Positions 43,401 through 51,438 of a stretch of DNA of 54,802 nucleotides are shown piece after piece. Positions within the stretch are counted from its first letter, which is position 1. Each line of letters opens with the position of its first letter. Below the pieces are notes generated by a model. It was given only the letters and a program-made list of their open reading frames with translations. It made no database searches and was not told the origin of the DNA. The position numbers were made by a program, and so were the translations under genes. The stretch is from an uncultured Eubacteriales bacterium (GTDB lineage Bacteria > Bacillota > Clostridia > Christensenellales > Aristaeellaceae): contig CACYWL010000016.1 of assembly GCA_902778055.1 (NCBI GenBank), positions 1 to 54,802 of the forward strand, written 5' to 3'.

Positions 43401-44618
43401 GACGGGCTGACGCTGTATCAGGAAAGGACCTTCTTTGCCGGGAATGAAACGCTGATGCTGCTGCGGGCCGAAAACAGGTCCGGAGAGCGCAGGAGTATTG
43501 TCCTGGGCCATGCCCGGGCCGGGGACGAACCGGCGGAAATCGGCTGTCAGTACAGCGACTTTGTCTATCTGCGGAACACCCAGCGGAAGGTGTACGGTCT
43601 TTCGGAGAACCCCTGGCCGGAGGATCTTCATGCCTATATCTCCCTGGAAGAAGGCGAAACGCGCTACTGGTATGTCACGGTCTGGAGCGGCATCCCGGAA
43701 ACCGACATTCAGAAGGAGGGCTTTTCCTTTGACGCGCTGATTCTTCCGGAGGAAGGAGAAATGCAGGTCTGTCAGGTGGCGTTTACCGATACGGGGGCGG
43801 AGCAGGGATACCGCGGGAGCGTCCCCGTGCCGATTCCGGAGGATCAGCCTCTGCTGGAAACGCAGCCGGAGCTTTCCGGCGCCCGGGAAATGGTCTGGCG
43901 GACACTCCGCCTGAAAAAGGAGGAGGCGGCCCCCGCCATCCGGGAAGCCGCCTACGTGGTGTTCCAGAAGTATTCCTCAAGGGAAAAGCTGATCGCGGAA
44001 AACATGCTGTACGGTCCGGAGCTTTCCCCGGAAAAAGCCTGGCTGATTCCGGCCCTCTACGGCCGGTTGGATGTCAGCCCGGACGGAGAAAGCTGCGAGG
44101 CCGTCTGTCCGGAGGCTCAGCTGGCCGCGTACTCCGGCGGCGAAGGCTTCCGGATTCCCGGCGTCGCCATCAAAAGGGACGAGGCGGGAAGCTTTTGGCT
44201 CCAGGCCGGTATGGATACAATCCATTTCATGGCCTTTGACAAAATGATGGCACAGCATCTGGAGAATCTGCTCCTGAAATGGGATCCCGAAACGGATCAG
44301 GTTCTCCTGGCCCGCCAGGAAGGCGGAAAGGAAATGAACGCAGACTGGGCGGAGATGATGTATCATCATGTATACTGCGTGCCTGAGGATTCGGAAGGTC
44401 TGGAACTGGTCCGGTTCATGAATGACTGGCTGACGTGGGAAAACCTTTCTGAAAGGGAGTCGTTCAACCAGATGCAGATCATCCGGGACCGCCGGATCCG
44501 GCTCGTCCTGGAGCCGATGCAGACTCCGGAGGACTGCGTGGTATTCATCTTCTGGCGGGATGCGGACGGGAAAGTCCACTATGAGGCGCCCGTTCCTCTG
44601 GATTCCTTTCCGAAATAA
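40476..44618 (+). CDS. Very large secreted clostripain-family (C11) cysteine peptidase
   Basis: This protein has 1380 residues from ATG 40476, the methionine beginning the signal peptide (KKYGKTVWRILFFLCLLFPWAA). The upstream in-frame ATG at 40416 falls within the -10 hexamer. The peptidase domain (about 28-420) opens with TVMVYMCGSNLES and contains the catalytic pair His137 (LWDHGGG) and Cys183 (GFDACLMSSVEVA). The remaining roughly 950 residues are beta-rich segments I cannot assign to a known domain. There is no sorting signal or C-terminal membrane helix, so the protein may be released or held by the tail. C11 peptidases cut after Arg or Lys. It is monocistronic, with its own promoter and terminator. 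Confidence 0.9.
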   Translation: MKKYGKTVWRILFFLCLLFPWAARSEAGRQITVMVYMCGSNLESQYGSATADLREMAEAGLDSGSASVLVYTGGSSLWYDGSTPEETVITEIGSRGQRVLERFGSRNMGQRETLSSFLEYAVKARPAERYALILWDHGGGPMEGICWDELFGSDHLSLQELTEALDASPFAERKLDWIGFDACLMSSVEVAGKLAPYADYMIASQAEEPAGGWNYSFLSGLHLDRNGRETGRRIIDAYFEAPQTGQPDLTLACVDLSRIAAVEEAMSRFYYGIAADLSSASFSRISNLRFRATGFGRSAEDRKSADGYDLVDLLSLTGCYQSLDEAGSKALREAAEAAVTCHRENLADSHGLSVYHPFRNRTGFTAGWNDLYPELCNAPGYAAYVDAYGRIMTGEQLVRWNHLDRLTWNPETQELTCALSPEQAENLASVRLVVLAYNPNDAADLSYYRVYESSEVRIQEEDGQVRLAADYRQEALQVLNREFLLPETGSISYRVTESGTFLVEFYPVEKNRPIPDTPLIGEYVQDPATGEMRLKSYLAYDEMTGSWSPRAQVDLSRYDGFVFVNEHRNPLSNEMGENLPFELWPEDVHTDTHEAKGYQIETTDFQLSFSADLVRSEWLEAGFEITDTQGNTFMTDLIFLDFNGFMPFTRVDSSFPDSLAKLGAAVTVSDDRVQVMLLTENRGEEPEEYALIRLSVNGISAPESDLFSNLVSTEDFSSVRISPGQKGMTVVSFDRALLEAVDPEGLIRTVSGTCMVMKDSEEESTLLSFTASPLVSAAAPEEDVYTELDLKIPAAGDAGLSWTQYATAYAGLGMGGETGARYVLYLQMTNQGDRSLGFGMQLNAMNGKRIEPIRSMGSGGSGHVVAEDYHYEGAFGNPSQLAGLAPGEKSAAVLTLSEKTLAAIAPDVSLRECELMVSVFEVTEEGRLEIYDYFPLRMKMDINLAAVYPDARSLPSAEYMASLPENIESVELFSADGLTLYQERTFFAGNETLMLLRAENRSGERRSIVLGHARAGDEPAEIGCQYSDFVYLRNTQRKVYGLSENPWPEDLHAYISLEEGETRYWYVTVWSGIPETDIQKEGFSFDALILPEEGEMQVCQVAFTDTGAEQGYRGSVPVPIPEDQPLLETQPELSGAREMVWRTLRLKKEEAAPAIREAAYVVFQKYSSREKLIAENMLYGPELSPEKAWLIPALYGRLDVSPDGESCEAVCPEAQLAAYSGGEGFRIPGVAIKRDEAGSFWLQAGMDTIHFMAFDKMMAQHLENLLLKWDPETDQVLLARQEGGKEMNADWAEMMYHHVYCVPEDSEGLELVRFMNDWLTWENLSERESFNQMQIIRDRRIRLVLEPMQTPEDCVVFIFWRDADGKVHYEAPVPLDSFPK

Positions 44619-44621
44619 ACT

Positions 44622-44665
44622 CGGCCTCCGCCGGCTTCAATCCCGGCGGAGGCCGTTTTATTTTA
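44622..44665 (+). terminator. Terminator between convergent clostripain and solute-binding protein genes
   Basis: A perfect 13-bp stem, CGGCCTCCGCCGG (44622-44634) with its complement (44643-44655), has an 8-nt loop and is followed by TTTTATTTTA on the plus strand. On the minus strand the tail has only short T-runs. Confidence 0.85.
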
Positions 44666-45925
44666 CTCCAGTGTACCGTAGGCCGCGATCGCCTCGTCGA
44701 TCGTCATCCCGTTGGCCAGCGCAAAGGCCGCGCGACGGACCTGGGTCACCACATCGTCCGAAATGCCCGGCTCCGAGGTCGTCACGATCCGGTCCGGAGG
44801 CACCTCCGCGAAGGGCGCGTAGATCCCGTCCAGGGAAAGATCCGTCGTGGGGGTCAGCAAACGCTTGATCTGCGCCATTTTGTTCAGCTGCTCAAAGCTG
44901 ATGAGGAAGCGCATGAATTCATTGGCGATCTCCAGGTTTTGGCTGTCCCTGTTGACGGCAAATCCGAGGGGCGTCTGATCGTGGAACCAGCATCCTCCGT
45001 CCGCCACCGGCAGCGGATGGAAGGCATAGCTGAAGGGATGCTGCTGGAAGGCCTCGGAGAGGGCCTCCCGCTTGGCCGTTCCGGATACGATGTCGCCTGT
45101 GGCGATCATCATGGGAACATCGCCCTCAAAGAAACGCAGAATGACCGCCTGATAGTCATCCTCGATCTGTTTGGAGGCCTCCAGATCCAGGTATCCCGAA
45201 TCCAGCAGCCTTTGCACCATCTCCAGCGTCGGACGCATGTATTCGCCCGCGCCCTCCGCCATGGCGTTCATCTGCGCCGCGGCCTCCGGCTGATCCTTGA
45301 TGGTGGCCAGGAAGTACGGCATCGCAATCGCGCTGAAAATCCCTTTCTCTCCGTAGTAGCCGAGAAGCAGGTTCGTGTATCCGGCAGCCTTCAGCTTTTC
45401 GCAGGCCTCAGCAAAGCCGGCCCAGTCTGTGGGAACGCTCAGTCCCGCCTTTTCAAAGATGTCCCTGTTGACCAGCATGCCGTAGGCCGACGCGAAGATC
45501 GGCGCGATGGCGGTCTTCTCCCCCTCCACCCGGTTCAGCAGCGCCGGCCGGTACACCTCCAGCGCCAGGCCCAGGCTTTCGTCGGACAGATCCTCCGCTT
45601 TATCCAGGGGTACGGCATACTGTTCCCGGCCCCGCATCCAGTCATAGGCGAAATAGATATCCGGCGCCTCATCCCCGCTCAGCGCCAGCGAAATCATTTT
45701 CTTGTAGTTCTCCAGCTGCTGATACTGAAGCTGCGCGTTCGGGTAGAACTGCCCGAAGGCGTCAAAGGCGGCCTCCAGCGCCTCAAAGTTGCCGTAGTTT
45801 CCGCTGACGGTCAGCGTGTACTCGGCTTTGGTGTCCAGTCTGGGCTGAAAGCCCTCGCCCGCGGCGCCTCCCATCATCGCACAGACCAGCGCCAGGCAGG
45901 CCAGCAGGCATGTCAGCTTCTTCAT
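44663..45925 (-). CDS. Secreted extracellular solute-binding protein (family 1) without a transporter
   Basis: This 420-residue protein starts at ATG 45925 in an ATGA overlap with the hybrid kinase stop; GAGGAG lies 11 nt upstream. A signal peptide (MKKLTCLLACLALVCAMMGGAAG) has no lipobox cysteine at the cleavage point, so it is not an evident lipoprotein. The mature part resembles sugar-binding proteins: TLTVSGNYGNFEALEAAFDAF, PDIYFAYDWM, YGMLVNRDIFEKAGLSVP, FFEGDVPMMIATGD and PLGFAVNRDS. No ABC permease or ATPase gene is adjacent. The coupling to a sensor kinase suggests the binding protein presents a ligand to the sensor and does not feed a transporter (inference). Confidence 0.88.
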   Translation of the reverse strand: MKKLTCLLACLALVCAMMGGAAGEGFQPRLDTKAEYTLTVSGNYGNFEALEAAFDAFGQFYPNAQLQYQQLENYKKMISLALSGDEAPDIYFAYDWMRGREQYAVPLDKAEDLSDESLGLALEVYRPALLNRVEGEKTAIAPIFASAYGMLVNRDIFEKAGLSVPTDWAGFAEACEKLKAAGYTNLLLGYYGEKGIFSAIAMPYFLATIKDQPEAAAQMNAMAEGAGEYMRPTLEMVQRLLDSGYLDLEASKQIEDDYQAVILRFFEGDVPMMIATGDIVSGTAKREALSEAFQQHPFSYAFHPLPVADGGCWFHDQTPLGFAVNRDSQNLEIANEFMRFLISFEQLNKMAQIKRLLTPTTDLSLDGIYAPFAEVPPDRIVTTSEPGISDDVVTQVRRAAFALANGMTIDEAIAAYGTLE

Positions 45926-48471
45926 CTTTTTGCACGCTCCTCTCTGATTCGTCTGATTTCCTTCAGGACCAGTTTAATATCAATCGGCTTGGCAATATGT
46001 CCGTTCATGCCCGCCGCAAGGCATTCCGCCACATTTTCCGAGAACGCGTCCGCCGTCATGGCGATGATGGGAATCTTCGCCGCCCAGTTCGGCAGCGCGC
46101 GGATGGCCCGCGTGGCATCGAGACCGTTCATGACGGGCATCTGGATATCCATGAACACCAGGTCCCAGCTGTCCTCCGGCGCTTCGGCCAGCAGATCCGT
46201 GCAGATCCTTCCGTTCTCCGCCCGCTTCGCTTCGATGCCGTGCATGCTCAGCAGCATGGCAATGATCTCCCAGTTGATGTCGTTGTCCTCGGCCACGAGG
46301 ATATGCATCCCGGCGATATCGGAGTTGTCCTCCTCCGCCTCCGCCGGTCCGCTGGAAACGCCCAGCACCTGGCTGATCCTGTCATACAGCCGGGACCGGA
46401 ACAGCGGCTTGCTGATGAACCCGTTGGCTCCCGCCTCCCGGGCTGTTTCCTCCATGTCGGACCAGTCGTAGGCCGATATCAGCAGAATCGGGACATCGAT
46501 CCCCGCCGTTTTCCGGATCTTCCGCGCCAGCTCGACCCCGTCCGTTCCCGGCATCTTCCAGTCCAGAATGATGACATCGTAATCCCGGCCCTCCCCGTGC
46601 CGGCGCACCGTCTTTTCATAGGCTTCCTCGGAGGAGGCCGACACCTCCGCGGCGGCCCCCATGGATTCGAGGGCGTCCTTCGCGGTTTCAAGCAGGACGG
46701 TGTCGTCGTCCACGATCAGGATCTCCTTCCCCTCAAGGCGCATCTCCTCGATCCGCCTGTCGGCCACGGGGATATCCAGCGTCACGGTGAAGGTCGTTCC
46801 CTCTCCCTGCCGGCTCTGACATTCAATGGTGCCGTCCATCAGTTCGACCATCTGCTTCGTGATGGCCAGCCCCAGCCCCGTCCCCTGAATGGTGTTCACG
46901 CGGCTGTCCGTCTGCCGCGAGAAGGGCTGATACATCCGCTGCATGAATTCCTCGCTCATGCCGATACCCGTATCCGCCACCCGGTAGATCAGCCGGACCG
47001 ACTTCTCCTTCGGCGAGGGCTGCTCGCAGAGATCCACGCTCACGCTTCCGCCGGGCTCGGTATACTTGACGGCGTTGGAAAGAATGTTGATGTAGATCTG
47101 GTTGATGCGCAGCTGGTCGGCATACAGATACTCCGTTTTGATGTCCCTCGCGCGGAAGCGGAAATCAATGTTTTTCTCCCGCACCATGGGCAGGGACATA
47201 TTCACCAGGTTGTCCGCCGTCTCGGCAATGGAGAAGGTAACGGGGCTCAGGTTCAGCTTTCCGCTCTCCACCTTGGAGATGTCGAGAATATCGTTGATCA
47301 GCGTCAGCAGATGGCTGCTGGCCATGCTGATCTTGTGCAGGCTGTCCCGGACCGAGTCGGTGTCGCCCAGGTTCTTTTCCGCGATCGTGGTCATCCCGAT
47401 GATGGCGTTCATCGGTGTCCGGATGTCATGGCTCATGGTCGAAAGGAACTCGGTCTTGGCCCGGTTCGCGGACTCCGCTTCGCGCGCGGCCTTCTGCAGC
47501 TTCCGGTTGAAGAAAACCATGAAGGCCACGTCCATGGCCAGCAGCACCAGCATGCCCGCGCCGACCGCGCCGATCAGCACCCAGTCCTGCGAGTCGCTCC
47601 GCAGCTCGTCCATCAGGGTGTAGCTCAGCAGAGTCCAGCTGTGGGAAGCTTTCACAGGCGCGTAGGCAATCAGCGTCTCCTCGCCGCGCTTATTCCGCAT
47701 GATCAGCGAGCCGCTTGTCTCCGCCATGGTCTTCTGCATTTTCTCCAGCGATGCGCCGTCCCACTGGTTGTAGGACTTGTACATCTCGAAGAAGTTGTTG
47801 TTCGTATAGGACCGGCCGTTCAGAATATAGTTGCCGCTCTCGTCGATGACGGCCAGCTCGGTGCTGGCATATTCATCCTGCGGATAGACCCATTTGTCGG
47901 ACAGCGTGGAGACGGGCACGATGCGCATAATCAGGCCGTCCCGCATCTCCCCGTTCTCCCCGCGAAGCTTAAGCCGGTTCAGGAACGCGATGGACCGGGT
48001 GCCGTTCTGGGGGTTGGTGAAGGATCGGGTAATATTCGTCGAATCTCCCGGAGCCCCCAACTCCGCCGCCTGGGCGAAGATATCCTGATAGCTGGCGGAC
48101 TTGTAACTGACAGTATAGTCCTCCGGATCCAGCGGACTGGGTCTGGTGCTCAGCCCGCTGAAGGATCCGTCGTCCAGGTAAAGGATATGGGCCGAGGCGT
48201 GCTTCAGCACATGGCTGCTCCCCACATAGTCCGCGGCTTCCTTCGCGGTCATGCCCTTCGCATTGATATAATGCGCCCAGACGTCACAGATTTTCTGCTC
48301 TCCGGACAGATAATTGCCGGTCACCTGCTCCATGGCCAGCGTAACCTTTTCCAGCTCCTCGATGTGTTCCTTCACGAGGCGCTGTCTCTGGTACCCGTTA
48401 TAGACCGACACGAACAGGATAATCGCAACCATCACGATGATGTTCGACGCCGCAATCCAGAACTTCTTCAA
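45922..48471 (-). CDS. Hybrid histidine kinase with extracytoplasmic sensor and two receiver domains
   Basis: The protein has about 849 residues. A TTG at 48471, nine nt after GGAGG, gives a normal N-terminus (KKFWIAASNIIVMVAIILF). The in-frame ATG at 48528 lies at or upstream of the expected transcript start and is rejected. A first membrane helix (about 4-24), a Cache-like sensor (about 30-295) and a second helix (about 298-322) precede HisKA with His348 (STMSHDIRTPMNAIIG). A HATPase domain follows (NILSNAVKYT, DTGIGMS, GTGLGLAI). Two receivers complete the protein: one with ILDWKMPG and ISKP, the other with EDND, FMDIQMPVMNG and AKPID. No HPt domain or DNA-binding output is visible. It is translationally coupled to the solute-binding protein gene. 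Confidence 0.92.
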   Translation of the reverse strand: MKKFWIAASNIIVMVAIILFVSVYNGYQRQRLVKEHIEELEKVTLAMEQVTGNYLSGEQKICDVWAHYINAKGMTAKEAADYVGSSHVLKHASAHILYLDDGSFSGLSTRPSPLDPEDYTVSYKSASYQDIFAQAAELGAPGDSTNITRSFTNPQNGTRSIAFLNRLKLRGENGEMRDGLIMRIVPVSTLSDKWVYPQDEYASTELAVIDESGNYILNGRSYTNNNFFEMYKSYNQWDGASLEKMQKTMAETSGSLIMRNKRGEETLIAYAPVKASHSWTLLSYTLMDELRSDSQDWVLIGAVGAGMLVLLAMDVAFMVFFNRKLQKAAREAESANRAKTEFLSTMSHDIRTPMNAIIGMTTIAEKNLGDTDSVRDSLHKISMASSHLLTLINDILDISKVESGKLNLSPVTFSIAETADNLVNMSLPMVREKNIDFRFRARDIKTEYLYADQLRINQIYINILSNAVKYTEPGGSVSVDLCEQPSPKEKSVRLIYRVADTGIGMSEEFMQRMYQPFSRQTDSRVNTIQGTGLGLAITKQMVELMDGTIECQSRQGEGTTFTVTLDIPVADRRIEEMRLEGKEILIVDDDTVLLETAKDALESMGAAAEVSASSEEAYEKTVRRHGEGRDYDVIILDWKMPGTDGVELARKIRKTAGIDVPILLISAYDWSDMEETAREAGANGFISKPLFRSRLYDRISQVLGVSSGPAEAEEDNSDIAGMHILVAEDNDINWEIIAMLLSMHGIEAKRAENGRICTDLLAEAPEDSWDLVFMDIQMPVMNGLDATRAIRALPNWAAKIPIIAMTADAFSENVAECLAAGMNGHIAKPIDIKLVLKEIRRIREERAKR

Positions 48472-48528
48472 ATGCAACTCCCTCCGTTCTGCTTTCAGGA
48501 GCGAGTCTTCCCCCGCCATTGTATACAT

Positions 48529-48557
48529 ATCATAAATGATTCTCGGGAAAATGACAA
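48529..48557 (-). promoter_or_regulatory. Promoter of the hybrid kinase/solute-binding protein operon
   Basis: On the minus strand TTGTCA, 17 nt, TATGAT. The expected transcription start near 48522 lies inside the ORF extension beginning at ATG 48528, supporting the TTG start at 48471. Confidence 0.7.
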
Positions 48558-48732
48558 GTGAATCGCCTCGGAAGCCCTGCCTTCTCCCCCGTTCCTGTTT
48601 CCGTTCACAGCCGGCCGGAATCCGTTCCGTTCTTCTCCCCGGCGCTCTTCTTTTCCTGCTCCCGGTACGTTTCTTCCCGGAAAACCTGTTCCCGGAGGCT
48701 TCCGCCGGTTTCCTTCATCTCTTTTCCGTCTG

Positions 48733-49704
48733 TCAGTCCGGCAGAACAATCTTTTGGACTCGCAGGATTTTTCCCTCCCGAAGGGTCAGTTTGGCCATCG
48801 TCGTCTCCCCGCCCCATCTGGGCCGGCCGCAGGTTCCCGGATTCAGCCAGAGCCTTCCGTCGATCCATTCCTCGCTGTACCGGTGGGTATGCCCGCAGAT
48901 CACCGCCTGCACGCCCGTCAGATCCCTGGGGACGTCCCTCCTGTCATGCACCATCAGGAAGGAGACCCCCGCAATTTCGAACCGCAGGATCCCGGCGAGA
49001 TCCCGCAGGCCGTCCACCCAGGTATCGTTGTTTCCCCGGACCGCATAGATGGAGCCGTACATGCTCAGCTCATCCAGATCCAGCTCCCGGACAATGTCCC
49101 CCGCGTGCAGAATATGCGTGCAGCCCTGCAGCTCCGCCACCACGTCCCTGCGCAGGATGCCGTGGGTGTCCGAAATCACGGCAGCGTGCACTTCCTTTCC
49201 CCGGCCGCCGTCTCCGCTTTCCGTATTCTGCTCCGGTCCCCTGTCCGTCTTCTGCAGCAGAGCCTCCATCAGCCCCCTGCATCCCGCCTCGATCTGCCGA
49301 AGCGCGCCGTCGAAGTCCCGGGTATACCAGGGATCGTCGATTTCCATCCCCGGCTCCCCTGCCCAGTCCCGGAGCAGGGAGATCTTCCCTTCCGGATCTC
49401 CGCCGTAGATCCGCCGCATGTTTCCCAGGTTTTCCCCGTCCATGCCAATCAGCAGGTCATATTTTTCATAGTCCGCCCGCACCGTCTGCCGCGCCGCGTG
49501 CGGCCCGCAGACATATCCGCTGTTCCGGAGCGCCCGTTTCATCGGCGGATATACGTCATTCCCGATCTCCTCCCGGGACGTCGCCGCGGAATCCGCAGTC
49601 ACGGTTCCCTCCAGGCCCCGCTCCCGGATCATCTGCTGCATCACCATCTTGGCCGCCGCGCTCCGGCAAATATTTCCATGGCAGATAAATAAAATCTTAG
49701 TCAA
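48733..49704 (-). CDS. Fusion of low-molecular-weight protein tyrosine phosphatase and YfcE-like metallophosphodiesterase
   Basis: This 323-residue protein starts from a TTG at 49704, with AAGGAG 12 nt upstream. An in-frame ATG at 49776 would add 24 unconserved residues. Residues 1-150 are an LMW-PTP: P-loop CHGNICRS (Cys8, Arg14) and the general-acid loop DDPWY (Asp124). After a linker (151-172), residues 173-323 are a YfcE/MJ0936-type phosphodiesterase: VISDTHG (Asp179, His181), AGDIV (Asp203), RGNND (Asn225), MVHDRRD (His253) and CGHTHRY (His272). Both active sites look complete. There is no frameshift or stop between the halves. The physiological substrate is unknown. The 5' end of the gene matches a displaced copy at 52267-52292. 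Confidence 0.93.
   Translation of the reverse strand: MTKILFICHGNICRSAAAKMVMQQMIRERGLEGTVTADSAATSREEIGNDVYPPMKRALRNSGYVCGPHAARQTVRADYEKYDLLIGMDGENLGNMRRIYGGDPEGKISLLRDWAGEPGMEIDDPWYTRDFDGALRQIEAGCRGLMEALLQKTDRGPEQNTESGDGGRGKEVHAAVISDTHGILRRDVVAELQGCTHILHAGDIVRELDLDELSMYGSIYAVRGNNDTWVDGLRDLAGILRFEIAGVSFLMVHDRRDVPRDLTGVQAVICGHTHRYSEEWIDGRLWLNPGTCGRPRWGGETTMAKLTLREGKILRVQKIVLPD
49679..49699. repeat. Inner copy of a 21-bp direct repeat (LMW-PTP 5' end, possible attachment site)
   Basis: These 21 bp are identical to 52267-52287, in the same orientation. They encode the KILFICH part of the phosphatase N-terminus (last T only partly included). The 2.6 kb between the copies is AT-richer than the flank and carries two accessory genes. 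Confidence 0.75.
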
Positions 49705-49820
49705 TGTTACAAGAAGCTCCTTCCGGCTACGAAAAGCAACGTTTAGGCCACTCCCGGGGATATCTGATCTGGTCATTTTCCAGATGGTCAGCGATCGTTG
49801 CTTCTCGAAGCCTTTTATCG

Positions 49821-49849
49821 CTTATACTTTCGAAATCCTGACAAATCAA
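49821..49849 (-). promoter_or_regulatory. Candidate promoter reading into the LMW-PTP fusion gene
   Basis: On the minus strand TTGATT, 17 nt, TATAAG. It overlaps the stop codon of the AlbA_2-type gene, so it belongs to the accessory segment. It would supply a new promoter for the phosphatase gene. Confidence 0.45.
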
Positions 49850-51363
49850 TCAATGACCCACCGACCGCCTCTGCTTGTTCCCTCGTAATGAATCTTTCCT
49901 TCGGCCTTAAGATAATCAAGAACAGTTCTTACTTGGCGATCTGAGATTCCGAGTTTACGCGCAATTTTAGATTTTGAAAGAGACGGGTTTCCCTTTATTA
50001 AGCTCAACACAGATTCTTTTCTTGCTTCTATTTCATTCGCTTTTGTTGCGGGACTTTTTTCAGGACTTTTTTTAGGACTTTTGGATAAAAAGTCCTGTTT
50101 CATCTCTGATAAGTCTTTCATTTTATTTATTAACGGCAGCGTCAAAGTGGTTCGGTCAGGCAATCCCGCGCCAAACTGTTCTTCTACCGTAGGTGTTTCC
50201 AGACCTTCACTTTCCCACACATCAAAGATGTCCGGAACTCCGGAACCGGCATGCTCACCAATACCAATAAGGTTGAACATTTTGAAAAGATTTCTGTTTC
50301 TCGGTTCAGAGATGCCGCCCCTCAGCATCTGTTTCTTGCCCGGGATGATCGTCCCCGGATTTGAAAGAACTATTCTGTCAGGATATCGCTCGATGACAAC
50401 GCTCCAACGCTGGAAATAGTCCGCATTCACCAGACAGTTTGCAATAGCTTCCCGAACAGCCAGATGCTTTGGCGTTTCTTCTATGCGATACGGCCCTTCC
50501 GTCATGAATGGCTTCTTGAAATCCGCAGTGATCTTCGGGTAAACCAGATTGAAGAAATCAAATACATTTCCGGAGAAATCTCCCGACTGTGTCTGTACAC
50601 GGTCAGTCCATCGAATCCTGGGATCCAGCTTTTCCCGATAATCCAAAAAGTATTCCGGGAATTGTGGGGTGATTCGGTACTCCTGTCCAAACATCAGCAA
50701 CCCGGCAGCCGTTGGATGGATCCTTCCATCCTGCGTTTTATCGCTGGCCGCGCCAATCTGCACAAGAAATTGATCATCCGGGAGTTTGTCCCATGCACTA
50801 TTAGGTCTTCTTGCCGCGTACCGAAGACGATACAGTCTTATGCTATCCGGATCGAAATCCGATATTTCTTCATCTTCCAGCACCTTCATATCCGAACCCA
50901 TCTTCGCCTGATCCCGGAGCATCGCTTTGACTTCTTCCGCAGTGCAATGATAATCTCCTTCCGCAGTACGCTTAAATGTGCCGCGGAACATGTCTCCGTT
51001 GATATAGACCGGTTTGGTTTCCCGGTTTGCCATGGGTACCTCTATCACCAGAATAACGTCTTCCCCAACTTTATATGTTGAGACAGCTGATTCATGCAGC
51101 AGGTTAATGCTGACTTTCTTTTGGTCATTGGCCTGATTCCAGAAGCTTCTCTTCAGTTTGGAGGCATCTTTCATTCCTGTGGTATACCAGGTTCCATCCC
51201 GACGTTCCCGTACACCGCAGATAATCACGCCGCCGTAAGTATTCGCCATGGAAGAGTAGGTGTCCCACAGGCTCTGCGGTAAGCCGCCTTCCGCGGCTTT
51301 TACTTCGCGACGGTTATCTTCCTTATATTCATCAAACTTTGAAAGTTCGAATATATCTTTCAT
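49846..51363 (-). CDS. ATP-binding protein with Schlafen AlbA_2 domain and winged-helix tail
   Basis: This 505-residue protein starts at ATG 51363 with a weak RBS. The AlbA_2 domain (about 15-150) has REVKAAEGGLPQSLWDTYSSMANTYGGVIICGV, the family's E-K and N-T-x-GG signature. A divergent GHKL-like ATPase region follows (about 300-400: AVREAIANCLVNADYF, RIVLSNPGT, GGISEPRNRNLFKMF, AGSGVPDIF). A Lys/Ser/Pro linker (SPKKSPEKSPATK) leads to a winged helix (SLSKSKIARKLGISDRQVRTVLDYL). Relatives (COG2865) are annotated as transcriptional regulators and occur often in mobile or defence regions. Its AT-rich codon use contrasts with the genes before 49705. Confidence 0.87.
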   Translation of the reverse strand: MKDIFELSKFDEYKEDNRREVKAAEGGLPQSLWDTYSSMANTYGGVIICGVRERRDGTWYTTGMKDASKLKRSFWNQANDQKKVSINLLHESAVSTYKVGEDVILVIEVPMANRETKPVYINGDMFRGTFKRTAEGDYHCTAEEVKAMLRDQAKMGSDMKVLEDEEISDFDPDSIRLYRLRYAARRPNSAWDKLPDDQFLVQIGAASDKTQDGRIHPTAAGLLMFGQEYRITPQFPEYFLDYREKLDPRIRWTDRVQTQSGDFSGNVFDFFNLVYPKITADFKKPFMTEGPYRIEETPKHLAVREAIANCLVNADYFQRWSVVIERYPDRIVLSNPGTIIPGKKQMLRGGISEPRNRNLFKMFNLIGIGEHAGSGVPDIFDVWESEGLETPTVEEQFGAGLPDRTTLTLPLINKMKDLSEMKQDFLSKSPKKSPEKSPATKANEIEARKESVLSLIKGNPSLSKSKIARKLGISDRQVRTVLDYLKAEGKIHYEGTSRGGRWVID

Positions 51364-51438
51364 CTTTTACGCCACCACATCATTATAGCCGGGGGCTTAT
51401 GCGGTTTCAACATCCATGTAATTCCCGCGGTTCCGCAT

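Noticed and set aside
40197..43631. An 1144-codon minus-strand frame opposite the clostripain gene
   Set aside because: It is an antisense shadow. The plus strand has a promoter, signal peptide and catalytic motifs.
48472..48528. ATG starts at 48528 and 48519 for the hybrid kinase
   Set aside because: Both fall at or before the transcription start expected from the TTGTCA-17-TATGAT promoter, and neither has an RBS. TTG 48471 has GGAGG at good spacing.
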